64,000 bases of DNA from Setomelanomma holmii. Lineage: Eukaryota; Ascomycota; Dothideomycetes; Pleosporales; Phaeosphaeriaceae. The notes below the pieces were generated by a model. That model saw nothing but the letters and a program-made list of their open reading frames with translations, was not told where the DNA came from and did not search any database. The DNA is taken from contig ML978240.1 in assembly GCA_010015745.1 (NCBI GenBank), positions 1 through 64,000 of the forward strand. Direction: 5' to 3'. Below, in pieces: positions 24,269-35,395 of the stretch. Each line of letters opens with the position of its first letter. Position 1 is the stretch's first letter. The translations under genes and the position numbers were made by a program.

Positions 24269-24700
24269 TCAGGCCTTTTTCGCGCATGAATGCATCATCA
24301 CCTCTGGCTCCAAAGTCCTCCGCTGTGATCCATCACCACCCATAATTTCGCCACCGACAGCCTCCTTTCCTAGGCCCCTCGTTCCTCCAGCTCGCTTCTT
24401 CAAGTCTACAATCGTACTCATGCCCCATTCTAAGTCCCGCTGTGCTCTGAGAAATTGCTACCACATCTTGATCGTCCTCCAGAATGCCCAAGCGTAGAGC
24501 AAAGCTGACCATGCAGCAAACATATACACATACATCATCTGGGTGCCTCTTTGAAGGCCAAAGTAGACTAGAGCAATGTATATAACGAGTCAACATGCTA
24601 ACAAAGCTTGCTTGCGATAGTTTCGTGGTTCGTTGAAGAGCATGATGCTGTTAGGGTCGAATGGTCGACGGGGAGGTGGGTCCATCTTGATTGAAGACAT
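24269..24700 (-). pseudogene. Two-helix membrane protein frame with two internal stop codons
   Basis: One frame of 143 codons runs from ATG 24700 (ACACAATGTCT) to the stop at 24271-24269. It is interrupted only by TGA at 24592-24590 and TAG at 24460-24458. The N-terminus is MSSIKMDPPPRRPFDPNS, then FNEPRNYRKQ. Helix 1 (ALLAC-stop-LVIYIALVYFGL) contains the TGA. Helix 2 is MYVYMFAAWSALLYAWAFW. After IKMW comes the TAG, then a charged tail (QFLRAQRDLEWGMS). Coding character is unbroken on both sides of each stop, with no frameshift and no workable intron. The family is not recognised. This is either a young pseudogene (TGG to TGA and CAG to TAG are single transitions) or a gene read through its stops. 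Confidence 0.6.
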
Positions 24701-25165
24701 TGTGTATCTTCACCGGGGGTCGAGTGCAACAGTTTGTGGATGTTCAAGCGAGGATATTCGGTGAGGAGGAGTTTGGCGTGCGATTTGTTCAGAGACACAC
24801 GTGGAGGAGTGTGGCGTTGTTGATGTTACCTCGCCGCAATTGCTTCATACTATCCTGATTGGGCGTTGGTCCCATTCACCGAGCGGGGCACACCTGCACG
24901 CCATCACTCAACATGGAGGACACACGCACTACCTGCAACATGATCGTAATGATCAACTTTTGTAAAACAGCGTGCGTATCCGAGAAGTCAAGACGGTCGA
25001 GTGCGAAGTCTTTGCTCAAGCCGGACAACCCCGCCGCTAGCGGGAAGAGGCATCTCCGCTCGAGTCTTCACCACGCACCCACAGCTAACCGATCTCCTGG
25101 CACCCTCGACTCTGTGTACAATCGGAGTTGCAGAATGCGACATAGACTCCTGGAGCAGACAGCCA
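24701..25165. other. Shared promoter region of divergent genes
   Basis: The 465 bp separate the minus-strand two-stop membrane gene and the plus-strand zinc-cluster regulator. No other gene is seen. Confidence 0.5.
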
Positions 25166-27501
25166 ATGAAGAGTCCCCCTGTGCTGAAGTTTGTTGTAAG
25201 CGACTCAAACGGCCTTCCCAAGAAACGGGCGGGGTCACAGCGCGCCTGCGAAAGCTGTCGGAAACGCAAGGTAGGTGGAGCATGATTTCAGTCTCCTACT
25301 ACATGCAATAGTTTCCGTTGAGGGACTCGGCACAGTCCAGAAGATTGTGTGTTGAGGATATTTGCCCAATAAGAGCTTGAAATCTGCCTTGTCTAAAGTC
25401 TCTCGTGCGGTCTGAGGATAGACAAGCTCGTATTCCGGCCCAGACACCTCCTGCCAATGTTCTCATCGAAAACTATTACATGGAGTATGTATCGCGCACT
25501 TTTGCTGTCCACCGCCACAGAAACGCTGCGAACATGGCACCAACTCTGGTAGAAGATCCGTGCAGCCGTGGACTACCCGGATGAGCCCCCTGACGACGCC
25601 TACCAGAAGCGCGACTTCGCCCAATGTTGATCCTGAGAGCAACAACGTCACCTCTGGAACAGATCCGCTTCCTGACTTGCTTGGAAATGGACAGCATCAT
25701 CCGGCGGTGAATGGCAGTGCACTACCTAACATGCTGGCTTCGCCAGAGACAGTTGGCTCAAGCATGCACGGCGGCGTTGTCGATCATCAAATTACTACCC
25801 CTAATGGTTCCAACGACCTCGAAAACGAGTTTCGCTTCATCGGCCACCTCAATCCGGAAGGCGCATTCCTTGCGGCAGCAGATCCTTCTCATACAATGGG
25901 ATCTGGCGGACCAGCAGAAGTCGGCGTACGGCTAACAGGCAAAGTCGGTAAGAGCGGACTGCGCTCGAATCTGCCTACGAAAGAAGCCCAGTCGGATGCC
26001 AACTACTGTCCCAACCATGTTCTGTCTAAGATCTTGCTACCTCACCTCGAGGAATCATGTTTGTCTTTGCTCCCTATCACGTCTGACTTCGAAGCACTCA
26101 GCTCCATTTATTTCGATCAGATTCATCCAATCTTCCCTGTTGTAGACAGGAACAGTCTTGAAACATCTCCTCCACATTTCGTATCTACGATTGTCCTCAA
26201 ACAAGTCATATGTCTAAGCGCGAGTTCGAGTCCCGCTGCAAAGCCATTTCTACGTTTCAAAACGAACGGTCTATATGTCTCTACTTCTATCGAGCAAGCG
26301 GAGTTTTCGCAACAGCTGTCACTTGCCGTTCGAACATCTTTGAGCTTAGGTCTTATCAAGGACAAACTCGCATCATGCCAGATACTCACGCTGCTATCCA
26401 TGTCATTGCAGCTGGCCGATGACCGTCATCTCTCCGCGGAACTTTGTGCGCGAGCTGTTGCATGTGTCCACACTCTCGGGCTACATCTCCCAGCCCGCGC
26501 TGGTAGCGTGGGCTCAGACTCGTCCAGTCTCTTTTGCTGTGTATGGGCCTTGGACAGACTCAACGCGGCGTTCCACGGACGGCCTGTCTGTATGCACCCA
26601 CGCGACATTGGCCGCGACCTGGAGATAAGCATGCGCTCCCAAGATGGGCCTTTTCAGCTCTTCCTACGTACCACTCTTCTCCTCGATGAAGTTATCGCGC
26701 TCTATCGACCAAGGCATGACGACAGTTCAGATGCGGGCTGGGATCATGATTTTCCCGACTATGAGAGTGTAGTTGAAGAAGCTGCTGCCCTGCGTGTGAA
26801 GCACAACCTACTTGGTAAGATCAAGTAAGTTGCCCTAGCCGATCGTGCACATACTGATCATATATCTGTCAGCAACTATTGAGATTTTCTACCACGCAGT
26901 CGCCATTCTTTCATGCCGGACGGAGATAACCGATCAACGTCGCTCTCCCGCCTATATAAGGCAGAGCCTATCTGCCCATAAGGTCATGTTTATGGTCGCC
27001 GAAGATGAGCATGGACAACTCTCTCCCTTTCCTATCATACCCTACGCCGTATCTTTGGCACTCCGCTTCTTCTACCGCGAGTTCCGATTCACCAAAATAG
27101 GGCTGTTCCACGCAAGAGCCCAGAAGCAATTGATCACTGGATGCGGTGTCCTACGAAAATTTGGCCAAGCGTTTGCCGTGGCAGCCGGTATAGCCAATCT
27201 CGTGGAGCAGACATTAAACGAGACGCACAAGGTTTATTATTCTCTTGCTCAACAACATGAGCCAGAAAGATCGGGCCCAAGCAACGACCCCAATGAGCCC
27301 AATCCAATAGACCTTCCAAATGCCGAGAACGATGCCGTCGCTCGTCCTGCCAACACAGAATGGTCTTTATGGGACGATCTGCCGGACTTCGACGTGTTCG
27401 AGCATTTCGATCCCAATTTCAACCTCGATGCTGTCGATGCAGCACTCGCTGGCGATACACAACCGGCATTCCCTATGGTCTATGACGCGTTGAACCTTTA
27501 G
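25166..27501 (+). CDS. Zn2Cys6-type fungal transcription factor (about 675 aa)
   Basis: Exons 25166-25270, 25521-26814 and 26873-27501 join in phase. The DNA-binding start is QRACESCRKRK, then KRC across the first intron, giving Cys28, Cys31 and Cys38 with the basic run of a Gal4-type cluster. No second Cys triplet follows, so the cluster looks incomplete in this model. The 250-nt first intron is long for this genome and could hide another exon. FRFIGHLNPEGAFLAA is a conserved patch seen in many fungal regulators. The fungal transcription factor domain spans about residues 170-470 (YFDQIHPIFPVVDRN; CVWALDRLNAAFHGRP). The C-terminus is acidic (WSLWDDLPDFDVFEHFDP), a likely activation region. 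The target pathway is unknown. Confidence 0.8.
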
Positions 27502-28413
27502 TGTAAGACGATTGATGAAGTCGCTTGAGCAACGGCATCAACGGCCTATTTTCGAGCAATGACACATGCTCATGGCATAGGATATGTATAACATACTCTC
27601 CGCTCTGTCGCGACAGCGGATTCGCGCTGATCAACGGGCCATAAGAGGTTCATAACAAAACCTTGCAGCCCAGCATGAGATCCTCGCGGCGTGCTTACTA
27701 CGCCTCCACGTGCTCTCAAGACAACGTCCTCCATTTTAACATCTCCAAAGGCGCTCAACCTTCTTGTGCGCTTTCGTGCCCAGTCAGCTCCAAAATCACG
27801 TACACCTCGCTCCATCGTCATCGAGCTTATACGAACGCATATGTCAGGCACCATGTTCCATGAAGCACGTCATCTTGCTTCACAAATTCACGAACTTGCT
27901 TACAGATGCCAAAACTCGTTCATTGCAAGTGGTAGATAAGCGGGCAAATCGAATGGTAGTGGAGAGATGCAATTTAGTCTCGGCCTAGAGTAGTGCCGTT
28001 TTTGGCAAGATGCAGAGTGCCAAAATAGGAAGAATATCGCTGCGAAATAAGCGAACTGACACCATCGCTCATTGTATCTACATGAGGCCTGGGAGATACG
28101 CGGATGTTGAAGTACTCGATAAGTTAGGTCCAAGTTGGATACCCTACAATAAGGAACCAAGAAACGCAAGACTCTTCTTTGTGGACTGGCTCTTATAATG
28201 TTCAATCGTGTGCGTTGCATTCGAGGCCCCGCAACAAGTATTCCATCGGCATTCAACAGAAACATTGAACATTTAGGCTGCGACGGCACTCGGTCTAGAA
28301 GTGACACAGACCAAGGCTTAATGCGATTCTCGACTCTCGGAGCTACTAGCAGATACATGCATCGTTGGAGAAGAAACGAGGATATCCATGCTCTAGACTC
28401 ACTAGCTGAGCCT
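27502..28413. other. Intergenic, no supported gene
   Basis: A 183-codon minus-strand frame at 27900-28451 has no domain or splice support. I treat it as chance. Confidence 0.45.
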
Positions 28414-29111
28414 TCAATTTTCATACCACCGTCCATTCTTCGCATATTCAATTCCTCGTGAACAGGAGACCAAGCTCGCCCAAATATTTCTCTTCCCCGT
28501 CCTCGTCCTCTGCGCCTGCTTCAGCCTCGCCTTCCGCACTCCCACATTCCTCATTCGTCCCAACCATCTCAACCCCCTCATACCACCCATCTCAACAGCT
28601 GCCCCAGCACTCGACCGCGTCCTATTCATCCTCATCGCAACGCCGCAGACATTCCAGCACAATCCAACCGCAACAAGCGCGAGGAAAACTTTCGCCGTGA
28701 AACAGCTCATAGGCATCGACGGCGCAATGGCCAGGAGTGCGATGAGTACGGTCGCGCCTGCCAGAAGGGTGATGTCCGTGACGATGGTATCGATGCGAAA
28801 GGACGAGATGCCTTCATCTGATGGCGCATTCGAACGTGTGTCATCGTTCTCAAGGAGTGGTGATGAGGATTGTTGGGGCGGCGGCGGAAGTTGTGCAGAA
28901 CCGGGGATTGATTCAGGGCCCTACATGTTGCTGTGAAATGTGAAAGCGTGGATAAGACGACGACGGAGATATGTGCGAGGAGTGCGATTGGAAGTTTTAT
29001 GTTGTCTTTGGCAAGTGGCGCAGCAGATTCAGCGACGAGAAATTGCCGTGCCGCACGAAGCGTGATTGCGTATCTCGAAAGAGCTGCGTCACAACTCGGG
29101 CAGAATGACAT
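28414..29111 (-). pseudogene. Multi-pass membrane protein with a frame break
   Basis: Coding character starts at ATG 29111 (MSFCPSCDAALSRYA) and gives a hydrophobic helix, IALLAHISVVVLSTLSHFTA. Around 28914-28927 (plus strand AGGGCCCTACATGT) the frame must shift by one to continue as GPESIPGSAQLPPPPQQSSS. Two more helices follow: DITLLAGATVLIALLAIA and VFLALVAVGLCWNVCGVAM. The tail is basic (RWLGRMRNVGVRKARLKQAQ) and ends at 28414. The break lies in GGGCCC, so it may be a one-base indel in the genome or assembly. A 45-nt intron starting GTCGTC could also bridge it, but it would delete the first helix. I do not recognise the family. Confidence 0.5.
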
Positions 29112-29258
29112 TGTACCCTACAGATGCAAGCATGAATGCATGGTAAGGTTGGATACCTATGTAGAGAACGCCTGATCCCTTCGCACATTTTGACGACCGT
29201 TACATGAAAAGCCGAAAGTCCGACCGTGCTCAGACATGACACTGCCCGCCCACAACTC

Positions 29259-30762
29259 CTACTGGGCAGAGCGTTTTGAGAAACGGAAGTAATCTGCGTC
29301 TTGATCGACCCCAGAGTGCGCTTCATGGTTGCCTTGGCCTACGGCCTCTCGATTCCATTTGAGACACTTGTTAAACTGCTGCAACACCACTTGGTTCTTC
29401 GGGTCTTGCAGCAGTCTCATCAGTTGTGCTAGCCTCGTACTCAGGTCTTGCAGTTTTGTCCATCTACTGCACCTCAACCCCATGAGTTAGGTAAGGCATG
29501 CAAGTATTACTTCTCTCTGGGTGCTGGCCCGAGGTATGACACTTGCAAAAGGTTTCATGCTGTCCGTGAGCTGAAGTGCTTCCTCCCCAAGCTTTTCAAA
29601 AGCCTCCTGTGTGAGGTTGACGGGCGGTGGCTCGATGTGCGCTAGGTAGCAGAGGGCGTTGTTCATGCAACAAAAGTACAGCAAGGGGCCGCATCGTTGG
29701 GGGAGGAGAGAACCGTCGGGCAAGCCTCTCGCTTGCGTCAAGTGAAAACGAATGTTCTCCTAGATCGAGGCAGCCTCAATTGTCTGGCCTTGCCTTTGGA
29801 AGTCAAAGGCTAGTGTGCTCCGTTCCATGAGCTGTTCAAACCAGTTTGGGTCATCGCGCCAAGGCACCATTGCCACTTCTGCTTTCAGCTGTCAACAAAG
29901 ATCAAGGTCCGGCACGCCGTGGATCGAGAGGTTCGTGAGGTATCTCGTGTGTAGGCGGAGGGATTGCAGAAATGTGTCCCTCGTCTTACTCAAGAAGTGA
30001 TCATCCACAGTGACGCTGTGGACCATAGCATTGCCCAGGAAGCATGGATCTATGGTGAGAGTGGCATGTGTAGGCGTTTCAGCCAGGTCTTGGTCGTAGG
30101 TTAAATCACGGCAGAAGGTATCCCAATCCTGTCCGAGGATCATAAATGTGAGTTCTCGTCAACATGTCTCTGGGAGGATCATATCTACGTCCGACGCGCG
30201 AGTTTCAACCTAGCAGTTGACGAAATCACTCACAGTCAAACAGCTGATTCTCTGTCGTTACACCCGGCAAGACCTCCAGCATTATATCCATTTACATCAT
30301 ATACCTCTTGAACTGCATGACATCCTCATCATCCAGCCAAATTATCGGTAGCCTACTCCATATCAGGGACAGTGAGTGTTCGCTACTGTCAGTTCGAATA
30401 CGAATGAAGCGGTTGGTCTTGATCATGACGTCGTATGCCTCTCGATACACAGACTGCGACACCCGAAGTATTGCACTGTCAAGCTCATGTGAGATCAGAT
30501 TGAATGTCCCATTTGTCGACTTTTGCTGCAGGATTTCCAAGAGTCGACTTGGATGGCCAGTGGGATAACATTCATAGTCAGATGGGCATGGCAATTCGCA
30601 ATAAACACACTTCCGAACCTCGCTCGGCAGATTCATGAAGCGGAAGGATTGAGGAAGAGTCTCTATACTTGCTTGTGAGGAAGTGGAGAGACGAGTGAGG
30701 AAGTGTGGAGACGAGTAAGGAAGTGGGGAGACAATTGAAGATATAGAGAGACAAACGAGCAC
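29259..30762 (-). pseudogene. F-box/2EXR-like gene with several in-frame stops
   Basis: The first part (30762-30292) contains FRFMNLPSEVRKCVYCELP and LRVSQSVYREAYDVMI, the layout of the LP-E-R-x2-IY motif of fungal F-box/2EXR-like proteins. Its frame meets TAA at 30294-30292 and then continues as MDIMLEVLPGVTTENQLF. The second part, probably after an intron, keeps one frame from 30143 to 29259. Three stops break it: TGA (29894-29892), TAG (29762-29760) and TAA (29489-29487). Pieces include HTRYLTNLSIHGVPDLDL, WRDDPNWFEQLMERSTLAF and LPQRCGPLLYFCCMNNAL. All four stops can arise from CGA, TGG, CAG or CAA by a C-to-T change. No other frame damage is obvious. The exact intron is unresolved. Confidence 0.6.
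30672..30731. repeat. About 20-bp tandem repeat, three copies
   Basis: Three imperfect copies of a unit like GAGTGAGGAAGTGGGGAGAC occur, and a more diverged copy may continue to about 30752. They lie at the 5' end of the minus-strand F-box-like frame and encode a Ser/Pro-rich stretch, or sit in its leader if translation starts at MNLPSEVR. Confidence 0.7.
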
Positions 30763-31693
30763 GTGGAGGATCGAACAAAGAGGGGAAGATGATAGAAGGA
30801 TATGATTATAAAATCAAACAGCAGCAATCAACTCCTTCAATCACTTCCTGCATATCTGTACCACCCACAAGCTCCTGCAAGCTCTGAGCGACAGTCCGAG
30901 AATCTCAAAGCTGAGACTCCTCGCTGGAAAGTCATCATACAGCCAATCAGATCCCAGTTTGCGTGTCGAACGAGGCAACCTGATTTGTTCGTCACTTTTT
31001 AGAATCCCGGTCAGTTTGGCTTGGTGCTTGCCACATGTGGTACAAGGCAGAGACACCCTTGCAGCTACAATCGGCATACCGTGCTCGGCAAAAGCATGTA
31101 AGCGCTGTTGCTGCAGCCAATGTCTCGGTCGAAGTCTGTCAAACTTACTAGGCAAATCTAGCCAGCTTCTGTACGCAGTACTTCCTGTGAATACATACAA
31201 CTTTTCTCTGCGCTGCAGGAAGGCTATTGCTTAAACTATCTGTACTTCAAGTATGATTTCCTTACTGGGTGAGACGCAAGGTCTTCTATAGATAGGGCAG
31301 AGCAAGATGATATGTAGATAGCTTGCCGCGTGTGATAACACGTTGTTGTGGTCAAGTCTATTTTCTAAGGAACGTGCCTGCCGAAGGCTTTGGGCGGGCC
31401 AATGGGGTCCATCCAGTTCCACAACAGGTGTGTGCCGATCAAGCGAAGCGTTTGTATCTTGCTGAGCTGCGATGCTGTACCAGTCGCAGTCTTGTCTGCT
31501 TCCTAGGTACTGAGGTCTGCGTCGCTAGTCCAACAGTCACGCTAGTACTGCAAGAGCTTGTGCTTCGTCGTGTCGTCCTTGATTGTCTTCATCATGCATT
31601 GCCAGCCATCAGGTACAGTAATTCGCTATCATACGATCGCGTCCGAGGTCGGCGACATGAATGGGTCTCCCCAGCTCCGTCGTTCCGTCAACC
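30763..31693. other. Intergenic, no supported gene
   Basis: This lies between the decayed F-box-like gene and the 3' end of the capping protein gene. Only short overlapping frames are present. Confidence 0.5.
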
Positions 31694-32662
31694 TCATCGC
31701 CGTCCTCCACCCCCGATATCCTGGCCGAGTCTATACCCACTGATCTTCTCCCACTCAATCTTCTGCCTTGTAATCGGCAACTGCCTCCTCAACCCCTTGA
31801 ACGCACCCTCACTCAGCTGACCAAACGCCTTGTTCAAATCCTCCTGATACTTCTTCTCCGCCGTCGCAATTTGCCTCACCACCTCTGCCCCACTACCTCC
31901 GTTCACTGTCAACGACACCTCCTTCTTTGTGAGCAAGCGCACGTTGCCGTCTTCGTAGTAATGCACGTCGACTTGTATGGTGCCGGTGACCGAGTTGGAG
32001 GATGGCGTGTAGATGTAGGACGATCGCCAGCGGCCGTTCCAGTAGTTTGTGGGCGAGTATTTGTTTGCGACGGTGAGGATGGCGAGGATGGTGTCGTCTT
32101 GGGTAGGGTAGACGCCGTGGGAAGATCTGGGGTAGTGTTCTGAGGTGTGCGTGTTGAGGGACTTGACGAGGCTCTTTCTGCGAGCATTGTTAGCACAGAA
32201 CCATTCCCCCGAGGTCGTGTCGGTTGTGTAGGAGTCTTGTAGCAGGCTATAGTGGTCTATGAGCAGATGTAGGCACGTACACCAGATCCTCATGCTGGCT
32301 CTCCAGGACAAAGCTTTGTACCGCGCTCGCTTCTCCAGTGGCGTGGTCGAAGTCAAACGAGCTCTGGGTTTCTACGTCGTAGTATCTTCCATCGCCCAAG
32401 CTGTTGTACTCGCTGACTAGAACTTCGGTTGCGCCGCCTGGTAGCTTCGTTGTTGTGAATTGCTCTTCGTTGTACTGTTGGAACGTGGGTGCAAGTTTAG
32501 CCTCCACATTGTCACCCTCTACAATTGATTTGATGGCCTTGGTGACGTCTGCAAGCTGGTATATGTTAGGTGTTTGGACGTAGAGCTCGGCGAGGGGCGC
32601 AAACATACCTCGCCAGGCGGCGCGCTTTCTATGAAGGACGCAAGAGCTTTACCCGAAGCCAT
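31694..32662 (-). CDS. F-actin-capping protein subunit alpha (270 aa)
   Basis: Three exons, 32662-32609, 32555-32281 and 32177-31694, join in phase to 270 residues, the usual length of the alpha subunit. The start is MASGKALASFIESAPPGE. Conserved parts are NEEQFTTTKLPGG, then SEHYPRSSHGVYP, YWNGRWRSSYIYTP and VHYYEDGNVRLLTKKEV. The C-terminal FKGLRRQLPITRQKIEWEKI is the actin-binding end. The family forms a heterodimer with the beta subunit (not in this window) that caps actin barbed ends at cortical patches. The introns are 53 and 103 nt. The first exon codes for 18 residues only, so a frame-only search would miss it. Confidence 0.95.
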
Positions 32663-33046
32663 GTTCAAAATCTTATAAAGGCTCTTCAAGTTCTTGTATA
32701 TGGCTGGCGCAGTAGTCGTGAGCGAGAAGTGCTGTTCGGGAAAGCTGCGGAGGTGAGGCTGATGCCGCAAGTCGCGCTTGGCAATCGAGGGGTCCAGTGC
32801 GGGCGCCAGCGGGAGTGCGTGCAGGGACCTGATTCAAGAAGCATTGCAGAGCACACTGAGAAGGAGTGCAGTCGAGCATGAGGCTGCAGAAAAACAATTG
32901 GGGTATCTATGGCAAGCAAAGCATGCTTATCGTAACAACGGCCGTTACAGTCCTTGATCCAGTTATCACCGCCCCAAACGCCGCGCTTGACTAGAAGACC
33001 TTGGTATACACATCCTACACGAATCGAGCTTCTAGAAAACCATGCC
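32663..33046. other. Promoter of the capping protein gene
   Basis: This is 5' flank of the capping protein gene and 3' flank of the minus-strand gene at 33047-35051. No gene is supported. Confidence 0.5.
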
Positions 33047-35051
33047 TTACTCGATACTCATCTTCATAAAGCCATCATTGGCGTTTTCCATGCCCATTAG
33101 GCCGACCCTCTTGGGTCCCAGTGTGGGCGTCAAGCTCATGCTTCCACCACTGTTCGAGCGCTCCCCTGTTGTAGAAGAGTGTCCGCTGATTGATGTCTCT
33201 CTGCCATTCTTCGCTGCCGTACCCCACAGACTTCCGTCGCGCTGTGCAGGCGACTGAGAAATGACAGGACTGTTATGCACGCTGACTCCTGGTGACACAG
33301 CGCGTCGCTTGATTGACGTCTCATCGAAATCATCGTCACGGCGGCGTTTATTTGACTTCTTGAGGCCGTCGGCTGCACTTGGTGGATGCATGACACCAGG
33401 TGTCGATGCCCGAGATACCCATCCTGTGCCATTGCCCTGATCTGGTGGCGCATTACCATGTGATGACGACACAGTTGGCGAATCTATGCTCATGTCCTCG
33501 CTCACTGCAGATGACTCTGCGCGTGGAAAGCTCGGCGGTGGCGGCGTTTGAGCAGGACGCTGATTCCAGAAGTCGCTGCTGATCGAATTCCGACTCGTCG
33601 AATGTAGCGATCCAAAAGCGCCGAATAATCCTTTTGGCGCTGAGCTATCGAGGCTCATATTACTTTCGCTCTCTTCCTCGGGAACTCCTTCAAGCGGTCC
33701 GTCAAGCCCGGGAACTGTTGGTAGTAAAGTTGGAGATGACTGTGCTGTGCCCGAGGGTCCTTCGTCGGCCTCTCGAACTTGCCGAATGATCTCCGCCTCG
33801 CGCCGCACCTCGCTGTCGACCGGCGCAGATTCTTCGAACAACTCGGCCTTGATGCGGCCAAATTGCCGCGATTTTGGCTGCCTCATTTAGCATCGCTACA
33901 TGTCCATCATGGCTTCAATCACTTACCAGAAGATTACCGCGCCGGGTCACTGGGCGCCGGACAACGCCTGGCGTCTGCGGCATTGCTGCGCCTTCGTCCC
34001 CGCTGTCGTTACCAGAAGAGATGTGGAGATCGTTAGCAAATAGTGATAAACTCTCGCGCCGCGAGCCCGCTTTGCGTATGGCTGCCTCACGCGCGAAGTA
34101 TCCAGTATCCTTGCTGCCGTTCGGTGGTGATGCTGGCCCTGGACTATGCATCGAGCTGTGTCCGCTTGCTGAGCTTGAGCTTTTCCGACTTCTGCCTTTA
34201 CGTAACCGCGCGCGTTGTATGCTCATGAAGTTGGGGAGTCCACCAGCGCCAGGTGAGAACAGATTCACTGCCCAGCCTCCATTGCTTCCAGGAATCGAGC
34301 CAGGAAACATTGTGTTGATCTTTGCCTGCGGAGTGCCCATCATTGGGTCGTCGTTGTCGTCCGCATCCAGGGGGTCCACCTCGTCTGATGAGCTGCTCGA
34401 CTCCTCTGAGCCCATCATGTTGATGCTACCCATCGAGCTAGAGGCCGCAGTCCTATCACCATTACCCCAGCCGCCATGCATGCTCACGTTTGGTGAGTTC
34501 ATGAGCATCGAATTCGAGCGTGGTCTGCGCGAGGGGATCTTGATGCCCTTTTGAGTGATTGTTGGCGAAGAGTCTGGCGATGATTGTTCGGGAAGTGTCG
34601 AGTGGTGAAGGTTGGTGCAGGCTCTCGAGAACTCAGCACCTCGCGATCGTCGTGGTAGTAGTGAAGCAGGCGAGGCGTAGGTATTGCGGGCGTCTAGCTG
34701 CGGCGAGAGTGGGACGCGTGCCGCAAAGTGTGCAGGGCTCGGCATGGGCATCTCTCGAGGTGGCATCTGCAGCGAAAGCCCTCTCGAGAGGAGGTCAGGT
34801 CGTCGAGGCGTGCTGGGGCTGGGAACAATGGTGTGATCATCTTTGGACATGCGAGCAGGAGGTTCGCGGAACTTCGGAGACGGCTCTAGACGAGGCGTGC
34901 TATCGGAAAGGGAACGTGCTTTTGGCGACTTTGACTTTTGCGGTGTCTGGGCAGGCTGTGGCTCCATTGTGCCTTCTTCGAGGTTGTCCATGGTTGATGT
35001 AACAGTTGTAGGCGTGCCGCTTGTCTCAGGTGCCATTGCCGCGCTCAACAT
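33047..35051 (-). CDS. Ser/Pro-rich conserved fungal protein of unknown function (651 aa)
   Basis: Exons 35051-33927 and 33877-33047 join across a 49-nt phase-0 intron. The junction restores the continuous motif VTRRGNLL|PKSRQFGRIKAE, which continues as EESAPVDSEVRREAEIIRQV. That segment reads as the conserved core; the rest is low-complexity Ser/Pro/Asn with many SP and TP sites, typical of a kinase-regulated scaffold. Other marks are a KKSNKRRRDDD nuclear signal, an acidic EESSSSSDEVDPLDADDNDD patch, and the C-terminal end LGPKRVGLMGMENANDGFMK. I do not recognise a named family. ATG 35036 is an alternative start five codons in. Confidence 0.75.
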
Positions 35052-35395
35052 TGCGTGTGAAGTCTGAGTGGACTGTGCGGCCTCGGAGAACCAACATCAC
35101 AGGCGACAAAAGCGGAAACCGCGCAAATTGCACAGTGAACGTGTATGGTGAAGCTGTGAGGTCGAGAAAGCGGGGCGGGTAATTTCGTGTCACGTGGAAT
35201 GCATGCAACCATCATGGATAAGCAGGCGCTGTTCGCTCACCTTCACATCACTCCATACGTACACACATACGCGCCGAAATGTGGCTGCAACGTCAAAGTG
35301 TGTCTATGTCCGCGACGCCGTGGATAGACATAATCGCACAAAGCGACGTTATCGCGTATATCAATCCTCCCCTGAGCACCTCAAACCGGCAAACT
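35052..35395. other. Intergenic, promoter of the 33-35 kb gene
   Basis: Minus-strand promoter and leader sequence. No gene is supported. Confidence 0.5.

Noticed and set aside
27900..28451. Minus-strand 183-codon frame
   Set aside because: No domain or splice evidence; it overlaps the end of the better-supported three-helix frame.
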